Shown: piece by piece, positions 1 to 8,407 of the stretch | Layout of the letters: the number at the start of each line of letters is the position of its first letter | Numbering within the stretch: the stretch's first letter is position 1 | Source of the DNA: a virus | Direction: 5' to 3' (one strand) | DNA length: 33,095 nt | Virus record (IMG/VR): IMGVR_UViG_3300024517_000067 | Span: 1 to 33,095 of that record | Translations under genes and position numbers: made by a program | Notes under the pieces: model-generated | Databases searched by the model: none | What the model was told of the DNA's origin: nothing | Seen by the model: the letters and a program-made list of their open reading frames with translations, nothing else

Positions 1-31
1 TTCTTTATATCTCCCAAAGCAATCGCTCACA

Positions 32-51
32 CGCCATATAGAATATGGGCT
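32..51. promoter_or_regulatory. AT-rich dyad element, copy 1 (operator-like)
   Basis: The core CCATATAGAATATGG is a dyad with 6-bp arms (CCATAT/ATATGG) and a 3-nt centre. The whole 20-bp segment is repeated exactly, in reverse complement, at 31896-31915 inside the putative origin. It is AT-rich in GC-rich surroundings and lies just upstream of the terminase genes. A protein-binding site for transcription or replication control is the simplest reading. No convincing -35 box sits at the right distance, so I do not call a promoter. Confidence 0.6.
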
Positions 52-131
52 GTGGGCGACGGTGTTTTTGGCGTCTGTGGAGCTGGCAGCAGAAACCACG
101 CTGCGTGTGTGGTTTGGGCTATGGTCGGGCA

Positions 132-407
132 ATGCAATCTGGGCACAAGTTGGCATCGTCAGTGGCAGAGATGGTGGCGCCGGCTGTGGCCGCGGGTGGT
201 CGGGCGCGAGTGCTGGGTTTACTGGCTCAGTCTTTGGCGGATCGTATCGGCAGCACCATTGGTGTGGAGGACCGCTATCTGGCTGGCGTGGCCAAAGAGT
301 TGCGCCAGACATTAGAAGCGTTGGCAACAGAAGGGGCCCAGGGCGATGCGTTCGATGAGCTTGCTAAACAGTTGCGCGCCCAGATGGTCAACGCAGAGGA
401 CACCTAG
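132..407 (+). CDS. Putative terminase small subunit
   Basis: A 91-residue, Ala/Leu-rich, probably helical protein whose end overlaps the start of the large terminase. Small terminase subunits recognise the packaging site and load DNA onto the large subunit. The call rests mainly on position (after HNH across the window ends, before the large terminase) and on size and helical character. I chose ATG 132 because the protein looks natural from there. An in-frame ATG at 45 would add about 29 residues rich in Trp, Cys and Arg that look like out-of-frame translation. Neither start has a good Shine-Dalgarno sequence, so the start is uncertain. The window edge lies only 131 bases upstream. Confidence 0.55.
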   Translation: MQSGHKLASSVAEMVAPAVAAGGRARVLGLLAQSLADRIGSTIGVEDRYLAGVAKELRQTLEALATEGAQGDAFDELAKQLRAQMVNAEDT

Positions 408-1767
408 CCGCAAGACTTATGGGCCGGCTGTTGCTGCGCTCGCAGCTCAGTGGGGCCACGACTTGATGCCATGGCAGCGCCATGTCTTGGACACTGCACT
501 GGAGTTGCTGCCCAACGGTGAGCTGGCATATCGGCTGGTCACTGTGACTGTCCCGCGGCAGTCTGGCAAATCTTCGCTGCTGTTACCGCTGGCGGTGCAT
601 CGGTGTGTGGCGTGGGGATCACCGCAGCGTGTGGTGTACGCGGCGCAACATCGAAACGCTGCGCGGTCCAAACTGTTGGAAGACTGGCGACCGCTGCTGG
701 CGCAAGCACCAGGGCTGGGTGCCATTAGCAAAGTGATGGCCGGCAAAGGCGATGAAAAAGTGGAGTGGTCTAATGGCAGCTATTTCGAGCTCAGTGCGTC
801 CACTGAGATAGCTGGCCACGGCAAGACCGTGGATTTGGCGATTGTCGATGAGGCGTTTGCGTTGTCTGACAATCGCCTAGAGCAGGCGTTTAAGCCGGCG
901 ATGATTACGCGGCAGTCTCCGCAGTTGTGGGTGGTGTCCACTGCTGGCACTGATGCGGCTGTGTATCTGAACGCCAAAGTGGATGCTGGCCGTCAGGCTG
1001 TCGCTGATGGCGTCACAGAGTCTGTCGCATATTTCGAGTGGAGCGCCGAAGATGGCGCCGACGCGTCTGACCCAAAGGTGTGGGCTGGGTGTATGCCAGC
1101 TCTGGGGTTCACTGTCGATGAGTCTGCGATTAAAGCGGACTCGCTCACAATGGACACTGGCGAGTTCAGGCGCGCGTATCTGAACAGGTGGACCCCTGGT
1201 GTGGCATCACCGCCAGTGCCGCTGGCTGCGTGGGCTGCTTGTGGTGACGAAGATGTGACGCCAGATGGCCGTCTGGTTTATGGCGTGGACATAGCGCCGA
1301 ACAGGCGCAGCGCTTCTGTGTATGTGTGTGACGACGATCTGCGCATGGAGCTGGTGCACCACTGTGTTGATGACATGAGTGTGGCCGCGTTGGGTGCGTG
1401 GCTGGTGCGTTCTGTCGGCCAGCATGATGTGGCGCGGGTGTGTCTGGATGCGTCTGGGCCGGCTGGTTCTCTGGTGTCTGAATTGGCTGCCGCTGGGGTG
1501 GCCGCTCACACGGTGAGTGGTAGGGAGTTGGGCCATGCTTGTGCAGAGTTCTATGACGCAGTGACTGCGCGGAGAGTCCGCCACCGCCCGTCTGGTTTGA
1601 CAGCTACAGCGCTGGGTGCCGCAACGAAAAGGTCACTGGGTGATCTGTGGCTGTGGAATAGGTCCAACGCCATTGCAGACATCACACCCGCAGTGGCCGC
1701 AACGCTGGCGCTGCATGGTGCTAGTGCGCCAGATACAGACACTGGTTCGCCAGTGTTCGCTTATTGA
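346..1767 (+). CDS. Terminase large subunit (packaging ATPase-nuclease)
   Basis: A 473-residue protein that drives DNA into the prohead and cuts it. Walker A is at about residues 70-76 (PRQSGKS) and Walker B at about 164-169 (LAIVDE). The nuclease half has an RNase H-like beginning at about 311-316 (VYGVDI, Asp315) and a second acidic strand near Asp368 (VCLDAS). Length is typical. ATG 346 overlaps the small subunit by 62 bases, with a purine-rich stretch about 10 bases upstream. ATG 355 or TTG 361 are alternative starts. The HK97-type neighbours (portal, protease, capsid) agree with the call. Confidence 0.93.
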   Translation: MRSMSLLNSCAPRWSTQRTPSRKTYGPAVAALAAQWGHDLMPWQRHVLDTALELLPNGELAYRLVTVTVPRQSGKSSLLLPLAVHRCVAWGSPQRVVYAAQHRNAARSKLLEDWRPLLAQAPGLGAISKVMAGKGDEKVEWSNGSYFELSASTEIAGHGKTVDLAIVDEAFALSDNRLEQAFKPAMITRQSPQLWVVSTAGTDAAVYLNAKVDAGRQAVADGVTESVAYFEWSAEDGADASDPKVWAGCMPALGFTVDESAIKADSLTMDTGEFRRAYLNRWTPGVASPPVPLAAWAACGDEDVTPDGRLVYGVDIAPNRRSASVYVCDDDLRMELVHHCVDDMSVAALGAWLVRSVGQHDVARVCLDASGPAGSLVSELAAAGVAAHTVSGRELGHACAEFYDAVTARRVRHRPSGLTATALGAATKRSLGDLWLWNRSNAIADITPAVAATLALHGASAPDTDTGSPVFAY

Positions 1768-1779
1768 GAAAAGGTTTGC

Positions 1780-1917
1780 ATGTTATCGACGGTGTTAGAA
1801 GTGGCCGGCCTGGTGGTTCTGGTGGTGGCTGGGTTTCTGTTGTCGCCTGTCGCTGGTTTGGCGCTGCTGGGTTTGTCTCTGTTGCTGGTGGGCGTTCTAG
1901 TTGAGAGGACTAACTGA
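1780..1917 (+). CDS. Small hydrophobic protein between terminase and portal
   Basis: A 45-residue reading frame with ATG 1780 that ends in TGA overlapping the portal ATG by one base. Almost all of it is hydrophobic (Leu/Val/Gly/Ala), enough for one long or two short membrane segments, with a charged VERTN tail. Tight coupling on both sides and a strong G/T codon pattern matching the neighbours suggest it is real. Function is unknown; it could be a holin-like or membrane-tethering peptide. Confidence 0.65.
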   Translation: MLSTVLEVAGLVVLVVAGFLLSPVAGLALLGLSLLLVGVLVERTN

Positions 1918-3236
1918 TGGGTTTGTTTAACAGGCGCTCTGCTGCGCCGAAGTCTGAGGCGCGCAGCTTTACGCTGGGCCAACTGGGTGCGCATGTGGCT
2001 GCCGCCGGCGGTTCTACCACTGTGACTGACTCAGACACTGCGCTGCATAACGGCGCCATCTGGGCGTGCATAGATGTGTTGGCAACTTCTGCGAGCCAAC
2101 TGCCGCTGCGTTCTGTCGTCAGAAGCGGTGCCGGCATACGGGTGCCAGTCGAGCCGGCGCCGCAACTGTTGCTGGAACCGTCTGCGCTGGTAGAGCCAGA
2201 TGTGTGGGTGTACCAAATCATGTTTGCATTGGGCACTGACGGCAACTGCTTTGGGCGTGTCGCTGGTGTGGACCGCACTGGGCGGCCCACTGGTATAGAG
2301 CTGTTGGACCCATCCACTGTGACTGGTCGCGGCGTGGTTAACGGTCGCGGCGTGGTGCGTGTCGCTGGCGGCGACCCAGAACAACTGTGGCCGCATGGCA
2401 GCATTTGGCATGTACCAGGAAAGATGATCCGCCCAGGCTCGCCGTTTGGTCTGTCGCCGCTGGTGTATGCCGGCAGAGCCACTGGCACTGGGCTCGCTGC
2501 CGAAGACTTCGGCTCAGACTTTTTTGGTGGTGGCGGTCACCCGTCAGCCATCATCTCTGCAACTGATGAGCTTACAGAGACACAAGCCAAAGCGATTAAG
2601 ACCGCATATCAGAAGGCGACTGGTTCTAGCACCAGCCGCGAGCCGGCAGTGTTCGGCGCTGGCCTCAAGTTTCAAGAGGTTCAGAGCAAACCAGTGGACA
2701 CACAGTTTCTGGATTTGATGCGATTCAACGTGGAGCAGATATGCCGTTTCTATCGTGTGCCGCCAACGATGGTGTACGGCGTGAGCTCTGGTCAGGCAGT
2801 CACATACCAGAACGCCAGCCAAGCAGATTTGGCGTATCTAAAGCACAGCCTGGACGGGTATCTGTCGCGGATAGAGGGCGCGCTGTCTGCTGTGCTGCCG
2901 GCTGGGCAGCAGGCGAAGTTCAATCGCGACGCACTTCTGCGTGCAGACACTGCCGGCAGATACGACGCTTATGCGGTCGCATTAGAGCATGGCATTTTGA
3001 CGTTGGACGAAGTGCGAGCACTGGAAGACAGACCGCCGCTAGACGCTGATGACGGCACCACAGCAGAAGCTGCACGCAGTCAGTCAGTCGCAGAAACCAT
3101 CCAAAAGGTTTATCTGGGTGTTGACAAAGTGCTGACCAGTGACGAAGCGTGGCTAGTCATTAACGATGTGGGCGGGGATCTGTCACTACCTGGTCCAGAC
3201 TTCACAGATGGGCAGCCACACGCTGGGCAGCAGTAG
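1917..3236 (+). CDS. Portal protein (HK97 family)
   Basis: A 439-residue portal subunit that forms the dodecameric DNA channel at the capsid vertex. Recognisable features are the N-terminal segment with HNGAIWACIDVLATSASQLP (about 41-60), which resembles the start of HK97-type portals, and the conserved stretch near residues 270-300 (FNVEQICRFYRVPPTMVYG). The C-terminal part is acidic and low in complexity. It sits between the small membrane protein and the protease, as expected. ATG 1917 overlaps the upstream TGA. Confidence 0.92.
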   Translation: MGLFNRRSAAPKSEARSFTLGQLGAHVAAAGGSTTVTDSDTALHNGAIWACIDVLATSASQLPLRSVVRSGAGIRVPVEPAPQLLLEPSALVEPDVWVYQIMFALGTDGNCFGRVAGVDRTGRPTGIELLDPSTVTGRGVVNGRGVVRVAGGDPEQLWPHGSIWHVPGKMIRPGSPFGLSPLVYAGRATGTGLAAEDFGSDFFGGGGHPSAIISATDELTETQAKAIKTAYQKATGSSTSREPAVFGAGLKFQEVQSKPVDTQFLDLMRFNVEQICRFYRVPPTMVYGVSSGQAVTYQNASQADLAYLKHSLDGYLSRIEGALSAVLPAGQQAKFNRDALLRADTAGRYDAYAVALEHGILTLDEVRALEDRPPLDADDGTTAEAARSQSVAETIQKVYLGVDKVLTSDEAWLVINDVGGDLSLPGPDFTDGQPHAGQQ

Positions 3237-3275
3237 CGGCCCATATTATTTGATGTCAGAAGGGACGATACCTGC

Positions 3276-4088
3276 ATGACGACAATCACGGCACCACCCA
3301 CAGAGAATGTCCTTAGGGCGTGGCATACGCCAGACGCTTTGGAATACCGCGCTGACAGCACACCAGAAGGTGGTGGCGTTGGCACGATGGCTGGACACTT
3401 CGCAGTGTTTAACCGTTGGACAGAAATAGATTCGACGTTTGAAGGCCAGTTTGTTGAGCGCATCGCTCCTGGTGCGTTCGCTGACACATTCCGCGATCAG
3501 GGCGAACGTATCCGCGTGTTGTATGACCACGGCTCAGACCCAGCCATTGGCAACAAACCGCTAGGCACGCCAGATGTGCTGGCAGAAGACGAGCGTGGTG
3601 CACGCTACGAAGTAGACCTGTTTGACACTGAGTATGTGCGTGAGCTGCTGCCGGCATTAAAGGCCGGCGCATTGGGTGCCAGTTTCAGGTTTCGTGTGAC
3701 AGACCAGGAGTGGGCAGAGACACCAGAGCCCAGTGACGACAATCCCAAAGGGCTACCAGAGCGCACCATCACTGGTGTGCATCTAATGGAGTTCGGCCCA
3801 GTTACGTTTCCCGCATACGCAGAAGCCACAGCAGGGCTGCGCTCCATGACAGACACATTTAACGATCACCTGCGCGACCCGCAATTTGTCGCACGCTTCA
3901 CAGAGCGTGTCGGTTTGGGTGTCGCAGAGAAAGTGCTTGCAACGCTGCCGCCCGACGGACGCAACGAAGCAGAGCACACCCAGGAACAGCCGCCCGACGG
4001 GCACAGCGATGGGGAACCACAACCCACAGGGGGCAGCCTGTTGGCTGTCGCCATGACAGACGTTGCACAGCGACGTTCTAGGAGCTGA
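3276..4088 (+). CDS. Prohead protease (HK97 family, peptidase S78/U35 type)
   Basis: A 270-residue serine protease that trims the capsid scaffold during maturation. The likely catalytic His85 is in VLYDHG and Ser136 is in GALGASFRFRV, both in the usual family context. The C-terminal 60 or so residues are Pro/Glu/Gln-rich and look like a disposable tail. AGAAGGGA lies just upstream of ATG 3276. The 39-base gap before it contains GCCCATATT, the same nine bases that begin the dyad near 31.9 kb, which may be chance. Confidence 0.9.
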   Translation: MTTITAPPTENVLRAWHTPDALEYRADSTPEGGGVGTMAGHFAVFNRWTEIDSTFEGQFVERIAPGAFADTFRDQGERIRVLYDHGSDPAIGNKPLGTPDVLAEDERGARYEVDLFDTEYVRELLPALKAGALGASFRFRVTDQEWAETPEPSDDNPKGLPERTITGVHLMEFGPVTFPAYAEATAGLRSMTDTFNDHLRDPQFVARFTERVGLGVAEKVLATLPPDGRNEAEHTQEQPPDGHSDGEPQPTGGSLLAVAMTDVAQRRSRS

Positions 4089-4093
4089 ACACG

Positions 4094-5557
4094 ATGAATT
4101 ATTTAGAACTAATGGAAGGCCGACAGGCCGAACAGACCAGCGAGCGCGCTGCCGCTTTGGCTGACATGGAATCAGCCACCGCTGCTGCCGTATCAGAGGA
4201 ACGCTCAGCGCTCACAGCAGACGAAGATGCAGTGTTTGCAGAGGCACGTTCGCGTGTCGATGCGCTAGACGCTGACATTGCTGTGACAGCAGAACGAATT
4301 GCAGAGCTCCAGGCGTTGGCACAGCGTGCCGATGCTGCCGCATCTGCTGCACCGAACGTGATTATCCCAGCTAACGTTGAGGACACACCACGCGATGTGC
4401 GACGGATGAGTGACGCAGAAGCGCAAGACGCTGCGATGCGTTCGTTGGAAGACCATCGTGGCAGCGATCATCTGCGTTCAGACCAACTGGACAAAGTTGA
4501 CCGCCTATTGCGGACACGCACAGCGGACACTGACGGCGGCGAAATTGCTCGCCGTGTTCTGGTGACAGAAACGCCAGAGTATCGTGACGCATTCGTGAAA
4601 CTGGTCACTCAGGTTCAGCCCATCCTCACTGCTGGTGAGTCAGAAGCTGTCAACCGTTTCAACGAATACCGTGCAGCCTCTGGTGGTACAGATACCGCTG
4701 GTGGTTTCGGTGTGCCAGTGCTGATTGACCCATCCATTGTGATGACCGCTCAGGGTTCACTAAACCCATTCAGAGCAATCAGCCGCGTGGAGACAGTCAC
4801 CACTGACGCATGGAAAGGCGTCAGCAGCGCGGGCGTTTCATGGAGTTACGACGCAGAAGCGGCCACCGTTTCTGACGACGCAGCAACCGTGGCGCAGCCC
4901 ACAGTCCCAGTCCACATGGCTCGCGGGTTCATCCCCTACAGCATCGAAGTGGGCGGCGACTATCCAGGCTTCGCTGCTGAGATGTCTCGTCTTCTCTCAG
5001 AGGGCTATGACGAATTGCAAGCCAGTGCGTTCTCCACTGGTACTGGTTCAGACCAGCCAACGGGGATACTCACAGCTTTGGATGCGAACACCAATGTGGA
5101 AATCGCCACGCTCACTGCCGGCACTATTGCTGGCGGCGACATCGGCGCACTTTGGGGTGGTCTGCCAGACCGTTTCAAGACAAATGCCACATGGGTGATG
5201 AACCACGATGTTGGAAACGCAGTGTCTTCACTGTCCACCAGCGGCATGGGTTCTTACTACACAGTGAACATCAGTGAAGAAAACGCGCCGCAGTTGAAAG
5301 GGCGCCCAGTGGCTCACGCCACGCACTTCCCAGACCTCACTGACACCACTGGAGCTGCTGCCAACATCATTGTTGTGGGCGACTTCTCCAATTACTTGAT
5401 TGCAGACAGGGCTGGTATGAGTGTTGAGCTTGTGCCGCATCTGTTTGATGTGACCAACAACAGGCCAACTGGCCAGCGTGGTTGGTTTGCATGGGCACGA
5501 AACGGCGCAGATTCAATCAACGATCTGGGCTTTAGACTGCTCCAGGACCACACATAA
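4094..5557 (+). CDS. Major capsid protein (HK97 fold, with delta/scaffold domain)
   Basis: A 487-residue shell subunit. Residues 1 to about 85 are Ala/Glu/Asp-rich with coiled-coil character, as in the delta domain that acts as a built-in scaffold and is removed by the protease. The mature region probably begins before residue 197 (GGTDTAGGFGVP), a hallmark of HK97-type capsids. AGGAG at 4080-4084 is a good ribosome binding site inside the end of the protease gene. Strand composition is more balanced here than in the flanking genes, as might be expected of a highly expressed gene. Confidence 0.93.
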   Translation: MNYLELMEGRQAEQTSERAAALADMESATAAAVSEERSALTADEDAVFAEARSRVDALDADIAVTAERIAELQALAQRADAAASAAPNVIIPANVEDTPRDVRRMSDAEAQDAAMRSLEDHRGSDHLRSDQLDKVDRLLRTRTADTDGGEIARRVLVTETPEYRDAFVKLVTQVQPILTAGESEAVNRFNEYRAASGGTDTAGGFGVPVLIDPSIVMTAQGSLNPFRAISRVETVTTDAWKGVSSAGVSWSYDAEAATVSDDAATVAQPTVPVHMARGFIPYSIEVGGDYPGFAAEMSRLLSEGYDELQASAFSTGTGSDQPTGILTALDANTNVEIATLTAGTIAGGDIGALWGGLPDRFKTNATWVMNHDVGNAVSSLSTSGMGSYYTVNISEENAPQLKGRPVAHATHFPDLTDTTGAAANIIVVGDFSNYLIADRAGMSVELVPHLFDVTNNRPTGQRGWFAWARNGADSINDLGFRLLQDHT

Positions 5558-5578
5558 GAAACCTGGTGACCGTCATCT

Positions 5579-5620
5579 CTAATCGTTTCCCAACTAAGGC
5601 ATGGGGTTTGGTGCGATTAG
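5579..5620. other. Inverted repeat in gap after the capsid gene
   Basis: Seven-base arms CTAATCG (5579-5585) and CGATTAG (5614-5620) are separated by 28 bases in the 102-base gap between the capsid gene and the next gene. No U-tract follows. It could slow transcription after the capsid gene, stabilise its mRNA or be chance. The strong AGGGGAGG ribosome binding site of the next gene lies farther downstream, near 5645. Confidence 0.3.
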
Positions 5621-5659
5621 GGGTGGCGGAACACCGCAGAATGTAGGGGAGGCCTACTA

Positions 5660-5863
5660 ATGGACAAAGTTAGATACGCGATTGACACTGTGGTGGTGCA
5701 AGTGCTGGGCAATCCAGTCACGTTGCACGCCGGCGAGACATGGGCAGCAGATGACCCAGTAGTGGTGGAGCACCCCAGTTTGTTTGCTGCCAAGCCGTCA
5801 GTGGTTAGGCGCACTGTGCAGCGAGTTGAGCAAGCCACAGCCGCGCCTGGTCAGCGGCGGTGA
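5660..5863 (+). CDS. Small conserved-position head protein, unknown function
   Basis: A 67-residue protein directly after the capsid gene, preceded by AGGGGAGG. It has a short beta-rich start (VVVQVLGNPVTLHAGETW) and a basic, Gln-rich end. Many actinophages carry a small protein here whose role (head decoration or neck assembly) is not established. Its TGA overlaps the GTG start of the glycosyltransferase gene. I do not recognise a family. Confidence 0.7.
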   Translation: MDKVRYAIDTVVVQVLGNPVTLHAGETWAADDPVVVEHPSLFAAKPSVVRRTVQRVEQATAAPGQRR

Positions 5864-6588
5864 GCGCTGACGTAACGCTCGCATATCTGCATCCAGAGCA
5901 AGTGGGCCACAACTTTCATCGCTCACTAATGGACACACTTGTGTGGGACGTAGCGCACAACCAGCGGCTGGGTTCGTATCTGCCGATGCGATGCGGCACT
6001 GGTGGACTGGTCGCCGGCCGTAACACAGCCATCACCAACTTTCTGGAGCTCCCAGACACAGAATGGCTGTGGTGGGTGGACACAGACATGGGCTGGCAAG
6101 CCGACGCACTAGACAAACTGCTGGACGCTGCTGACCCAGTGGAGCGGCCAGTGGTTGGTGGACTCTGTTTCGCATGGAAAGAAACAGCTCTGGATGGGCT
6201 CAACGGTTACCACTGCGAAACGCGGCCCACCATAATGGATTGGGTAGACCTCGAGCAGGGTGCTGGGCACAGGTTCACTGGCAGAACAGAGTGGCAGGCT
6301 GACACGCTCACGAAGTGTGACGCCACTGGCTCTGCCATGGTGCTCATTCATCGCAGCGTGTTCGCTGACATCGCTGAGAAGCTGGACGCTGGTGGCCAAT
6401 GGTATGACCGCATCAGAACATCTGACGGCACAGACATGGGCGAAGACGTATCGTTTTGTGCGCGCGTCGGCGCCGCTGGTCACAGCGTGTGGGTGCACAC
6501 TGGTGTGCCAACTAACCACCTCAAATCTGTGTGGGTGGGGCCGCAACTGCATCCACCAGTGGTGGGTGAGATTCAGCAGACCGCGTGA
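5860..6588 (+). CDS. Putative glycosyltransferase (GT-A-like)
   Basis: A 242-residue protein with a DTD motif at residues 74-76 in EWLWWVDTDMGW, typical of the metal/nucleotide-sugar site of GT-A enzymes. GRNTAITNFL precedes it, and a GEDVSFCARV segment near residue 210 resembles the acceptor-side acidic region. GTG 5860 overlaps the upstream TGA (GTGA coupling). Together with the next two genes it forms a cassette inside the head operon. It may glycosylate virion proteins; sugar, acceptor and linkage cannot be read from the sequence. Confidence 0.7.
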   Translation: MSADVTLAYLHPEQVGHNFHRSLMDTLVWDVAHNQRLGSYLPMRCGTGGLVAGRNTAITNFLELPDTEWLWWVDTDMGWQADALDKLLDAADPVERPVVGGLCFAWKETALDGLNGYHCETRPTIMDWVDLEQGAGHRFTGRTEWQADTLTKCDATGSAMVLIHRSVFADIAEKLDAGGQWYDRIRTSDGTDMGEDVSFCARVGAAGHSVWVHTGVPTNHLKSVWVGPQLHPPVVGEIQQTA

Positions 6589-7253
6589 CAGCGAATGTGT
6601 TCGCTGTGATCCCAGTGAAAGATGAGCTCGCATTTACTGCACCACTGGTGACGCAACTGCACAGCGAAGGCGTTGGCGTCCTGGTGGTAGACAATGGCAG
6701 CACAGATGGCACCCGTGAATGGCTGACAGACAACGGTGTGCGATGGGTCGCTGCACCAGATGCGAACCTGCACCAGATGTGGAACATGGGACTAGACGCA
6801 GCACCAGGTGACGCTGATGTGGTCGCAGTGTTAAACAATGACATCACACTGGGCGACGGCACTATGGCAGTGTGCGCTGCTGCGATCACATCGTTAGATG
6901 CGCTGGTGTTGGCGTCACCAGACTACAGCGGCGGCACAGCGTTGGGTGGTGTGGAGTGGGCGACAGAGCTGGGAGAACACACTGGTGGCGTGGTCGGCTG
7001 GGCCATGCTGTTTGACGCCACATGGTTGACTGCCACAGGGTTCAGATTCCCAGAACAGTTGCAGTGGTGGTATGGCGACAACGTAGCGCTGGACACTGTT
7101 CTGCGCAGCGAATACAAAGCCGGCATTGTGGGCGGCACAGCAGTCACACACCACGGCTCTGCCACTGGCGGCGACTGGCGCCAGTATGGCGTGGAGATAG
7201 CATCAGACCGCCGCTGGTATGCAGCGTGGAGCTCTACGCACCCGACTGTCTAG
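6585..7253 (+). CDS. Glycosyltransferase family 2-like protein
   Basis: A 222-residue protein with two GT2 signatures: the nucleotide-binding start VVDNGSTDGT (about 34-43) and the metal-site region VAVLNNDITL (about 80-89, N85-D86). The order and spacing fit a compact GT-A fold. GTG 6585 overlaps the stop of the previous glycosyltransferase, so the two are probably co-translated and act on the same glycan. Virion glycosylation is the likely role by position; modification of host surface sugars is the alternative. Confidence 0.8.
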   Translation: MTANVFAVIPVKDELAFTAPLVTQLHSEGVGVLVVDNGSTDGTREWLTDNGVRWVAAPDANLHQMWNMGLDAAPGDADVVAVLNNDITLGDGTMAVCAAAITSLDALVLASPDYSGGTALGGVEWATELGEHTGGVVGWAMLFDATWLTATGFRFPEQLQWWYGDNVALDTVLRSEYKAGIVGGTAVTHHGSATGGDWRQYGVEIASDRRWYAAWSSTHPTV

Positions 7254-7281
7254 CACCAGCAATGGCTCACCAGATGCAACT

Positions 7282-7299
7282 CTAAAGGCAGCCCTTTAG
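7282..7299 (+). promoter_or_regulatory. Hairpin touching the methyltransferase ribosome binding site
   Basis: CTAAAGG (7282-7288) and CCTTTAG (7293-7299) form a 7-bp stem with a 4-base loop. The Shine-Dalgarno sequence AGGAGG is 7298-7303, so the 3' arm takes its first two bases. The hairpin could tune translation of the methyltransferase relative to the rest of the cassette. This is a reading of the sequence only. Confidence 0.45.
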
Positions 7300-7310
7300 G
7301 AGGCCATACA

Positions 7311-7817
7311 ATGCACGCTGCTGCGATGGAATGGATAGAAGCGCACGCCACAGACAAGAAAGTGGCAGTGCTCGATGTAGGGGGCAGAGACATCAACGGC
7401 ACAGCCAGAGCTCTGTTCCCGAAGGCCACAGAATATCTGGTAGTTGATCTGATGGAGCACAGCTCTGTGGACCTCGCAGTGGACGTTCTTACGCTCAAAT
7501 CCAAAGGCGCCAAAGCTGTTGGCCCATTCGATGTGATCGTTTACGCAGAAGTGGCAGAGCACAGCCCAGACTGGGCAGCCCACATTGCGCACATGCACAC
7601 ACTGATGGCTGCCGATGGGTGTTGCATCATCACTGCTGCCGGCCCGCAGAGACACCCGCACAGTGGCATAGACGGCAGCCCTATTCGTAGTGACGAGTTC
7701 TACGAAAACCTGAGCGAAGACCTACTGCGAGAAGCCATCGAAGTGGTTAGCGATGACTACCTAATCAACTCTAAAGGCGCCGACGTTCGCGCAGTCTTTT
7801 ACAAGGGGTCTAACTGA
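7311..7817 (+). CDS. SAM-dependent methyltransferase (class I-like)
   Basis: A 168-residue protein with a motif I-like strand-loop (VAVLDVGGRDINGT, about 18-31), an acidic end of strand 2 (YLVVDL), and FDVIVYAEVAEH (about 73-84) matching the strand 4 region of small-molecule methyltransferases. It has a strong AGGAGG site 7 bases before ATG 7311 and ends overlapping the connector gene. Being next to two glycosyltransferases, it may O-methylate a sugar, but this is inference. It lacks the (D/N/S)PP(Y/F) motif of amino-DNA methylases. Confidence 0.75.
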   Translation: MHAAAMEWIEAHATDKKVAVLDVGGRDINGTARALFPKATEYLVVDLMEHSSVDLAVDVLTLKSKGAKAVGPFDVIVYAEVAEHSPDWAAHIAHMHTLMAADGCCIITAAGPQRHPHSGIDGSPIRSDEFYENLSEDLLREAIEVVSDDYLINSKGADVRAVFYKGSN

Positions 7818-8407
7818 TGGGTGACTACTGCACCAAAGAGCAACTGCGCCAGCATCTGGGTTTTCGCCCAGAGTTTGTGGAAGATGATGCGCAGCTAACT
7901 GCTGCCATCGTCGCGGCAGAAGCAGCGATAGAGGACTACTGCGGCAGAGCGTTCACATTAGACGCTGCCAACAGTGACAGAATCTATGAAGGTGCAGCAG
8001 CCATCGCTGTGGATGACATCGCAGACCCATCAGCGGCGACTGTCTACACATCTGGCGACCGCGTAACGTGGACAGCCACCAGCGCCATCTATTTCTGGGA
8101 CACAGACGGCAGCGTGGCTGGCAGTGTTGGCGCTGGAGCTCCAGCAACAGTGCTCACATTCCGCGACGGCGCTCCAGCCACATACATAAAAGTGACAGCA
8201 GCACATGGATGGTCAGCAGTGCCGGCGCCGCTCACTGCTGCCACAAAGCTGGTCGCAGCGCAACTGCTATCACGCCGGCACTCACCCAACGGGATAGAAG
8301 CGTTCGGTGACTTCGGCAGCGTGCGTGTGTCCAGGTACATGGATTCACAAGCCACGCTGCTGCTGAAACCGTACCGCCGCGCGTCATCGTTTGTGGGTGT
8401 GGCGTAA
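7817..8407 (+). CDS. Head-tail connector (gp6-like adaptor)
   Basis: A 196-residue protein. The N-terminal helical pattern CTKEQLRQHLGF...DDAQLTAAIVAAEAAIEDYCGRAF is characteristic of phage connector proteins of the HK97 gp6/SPP1 gp15 type, which extend the portal. A long beta-rich insertion (about 60-130) precedes the C-terminal helix LTAATKLVAAQLLSRRHSPNG. It starts inside the TGA of the methyltransferase gene and overlaps the next gene by one base. Confidence 0.85.
   Translation: MGDYCTKEQLRQHLGFRPEFVEDDAQLTAAIVAAEAAIEDYCGRAFTLDAANSDRIYEGAAAIAVDDIADPSAATVYTSGDRVTWTATSAIYFWDTDGSVAGSVGAGAPATVLTFRDGAPATYIKVTAAHGWSAVPAPLTAATKLVAAQLLSRRHSPNGIEAFGDFGSVRVSRYMDSQATLLLKPYRRASSFVGVA

Noticed and set aside
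45-131. Upstream ATG 45 extension of the small terminase
   Set aside because: The added residues are rich in Trp, Cys and Arg, unlike the rest of the protein, and there is no ribosome site. Dyad copy 1 also overlaps this start.
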